Below, piece by piece: positions 5,293 through 5,381 of a DNA stretch of 5,381 nucleotides. Origin of the DNA: Pseudomonadota bacterium. GTDB lineage: Bacteria; Pseudomonadota; Gammaproteobacteria; GRL18. Location of the stretch: NCBI GenBank assembly GCA_030632745.1, contig DAOVUE010000145.1, positions 1 to 5,381 of the forward strand, written 5' to 3'. Each line of letters starts with the position of its first letter. The first letter of the stretch is position 1. Below the pieces are notes generated by a model, which ran no database searches, was not told the DNA's origin, and worked only from the letters and a program-made list of their open reading frames with translations. A program made the position numbers and the translations under genes.

Positions 5293-5381
5293 TCTCAGCT
5301 TTGGTCCAGGATTCCATCAGTGAATTGGGTCGTTATGTACAAGTTAAAACGCGTTTGTATCAGTTATAGCTACTGCTTCTA
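5293..5381. other. Short downstream tail, no gene
   Basis: No gene is seen before the window ends. The only structure is a perfect 10-bp palindrome AAACGCGTTT at 5347-5356, next to an off-centre TACAA/TTGTA pair (5338-5342 and 5355-5359). There is no T run, so it is not an intrinsic terminator. Confidence 0.4.

Overview
The window looks like a piece of a gammaproteobacterial chromosome. MoaA closely resembles, as far as I can recall, the MoaA of Pseudomonas and its relatives. The last gene resembles the enterobacterial YfeK (DUF5329) family. Base composition is moderate: hand-counted samples give about 43% G+C in moaA and about 31% in the last gene. I cannot name the genus.

Left part (1-1414, minus strand): an ABC importer pair. 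A periplasmic binding protein of the SsuA/TauA/NMT1 superfamily is followed 2 nt later by its SsuC/TauC-type permease, which runs off the left edge. An ATPase gene probably lies further left. The ligand cannot be read from the sequence. Positions 1415-1629 form a divergent intergenic region with candidate promoters on both strands and a tandem 19-bp repeat on the moaA side.

Centre (1630-4475, plus strand): five genes in a very tight row, with gaps of 0, 9, 1 and 1 nt. They encode MoaA (GTP 3',8-cyclase, first step of molybdenum cofactor synthesis), a rhodanese-domain lipoprotein, a two-helix membrane protein carrying a Schlafen-type AlbA_2 domain, an unrecognised small membrane protein rich in cysteine motifs, and a CPXCG zinc-ribbon protein. 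No other moa, mog or mod gene is visible. The row combines radical-SAM, sulfur-transfer and cysteine/zinc proteins at the envelope with a possible nucleic-acid-processing domain. It may be a functional unit or simply a co-transcribed housekeeping set. This operon is the best candidate here for something undescribed.

Right part (4476-5381): a roughly 155-bp imperfect palindrome (MITE- or REP-like, no coding capacity) follows the operon. Next comes a regulatory-looking stretch with a short hairpin, a 20-bp operator-like palindrome over a candidate -10 box, and a strong intrinsic terminator at 4855-4883. The terminator sits only 28 nt ahead of the start codon of a small AT-rich gene for an exported DUF5329 protein. 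This suggests either a small RNA that ends there or a leader with attenuation. The last 89 nt hold no recognisable gene.
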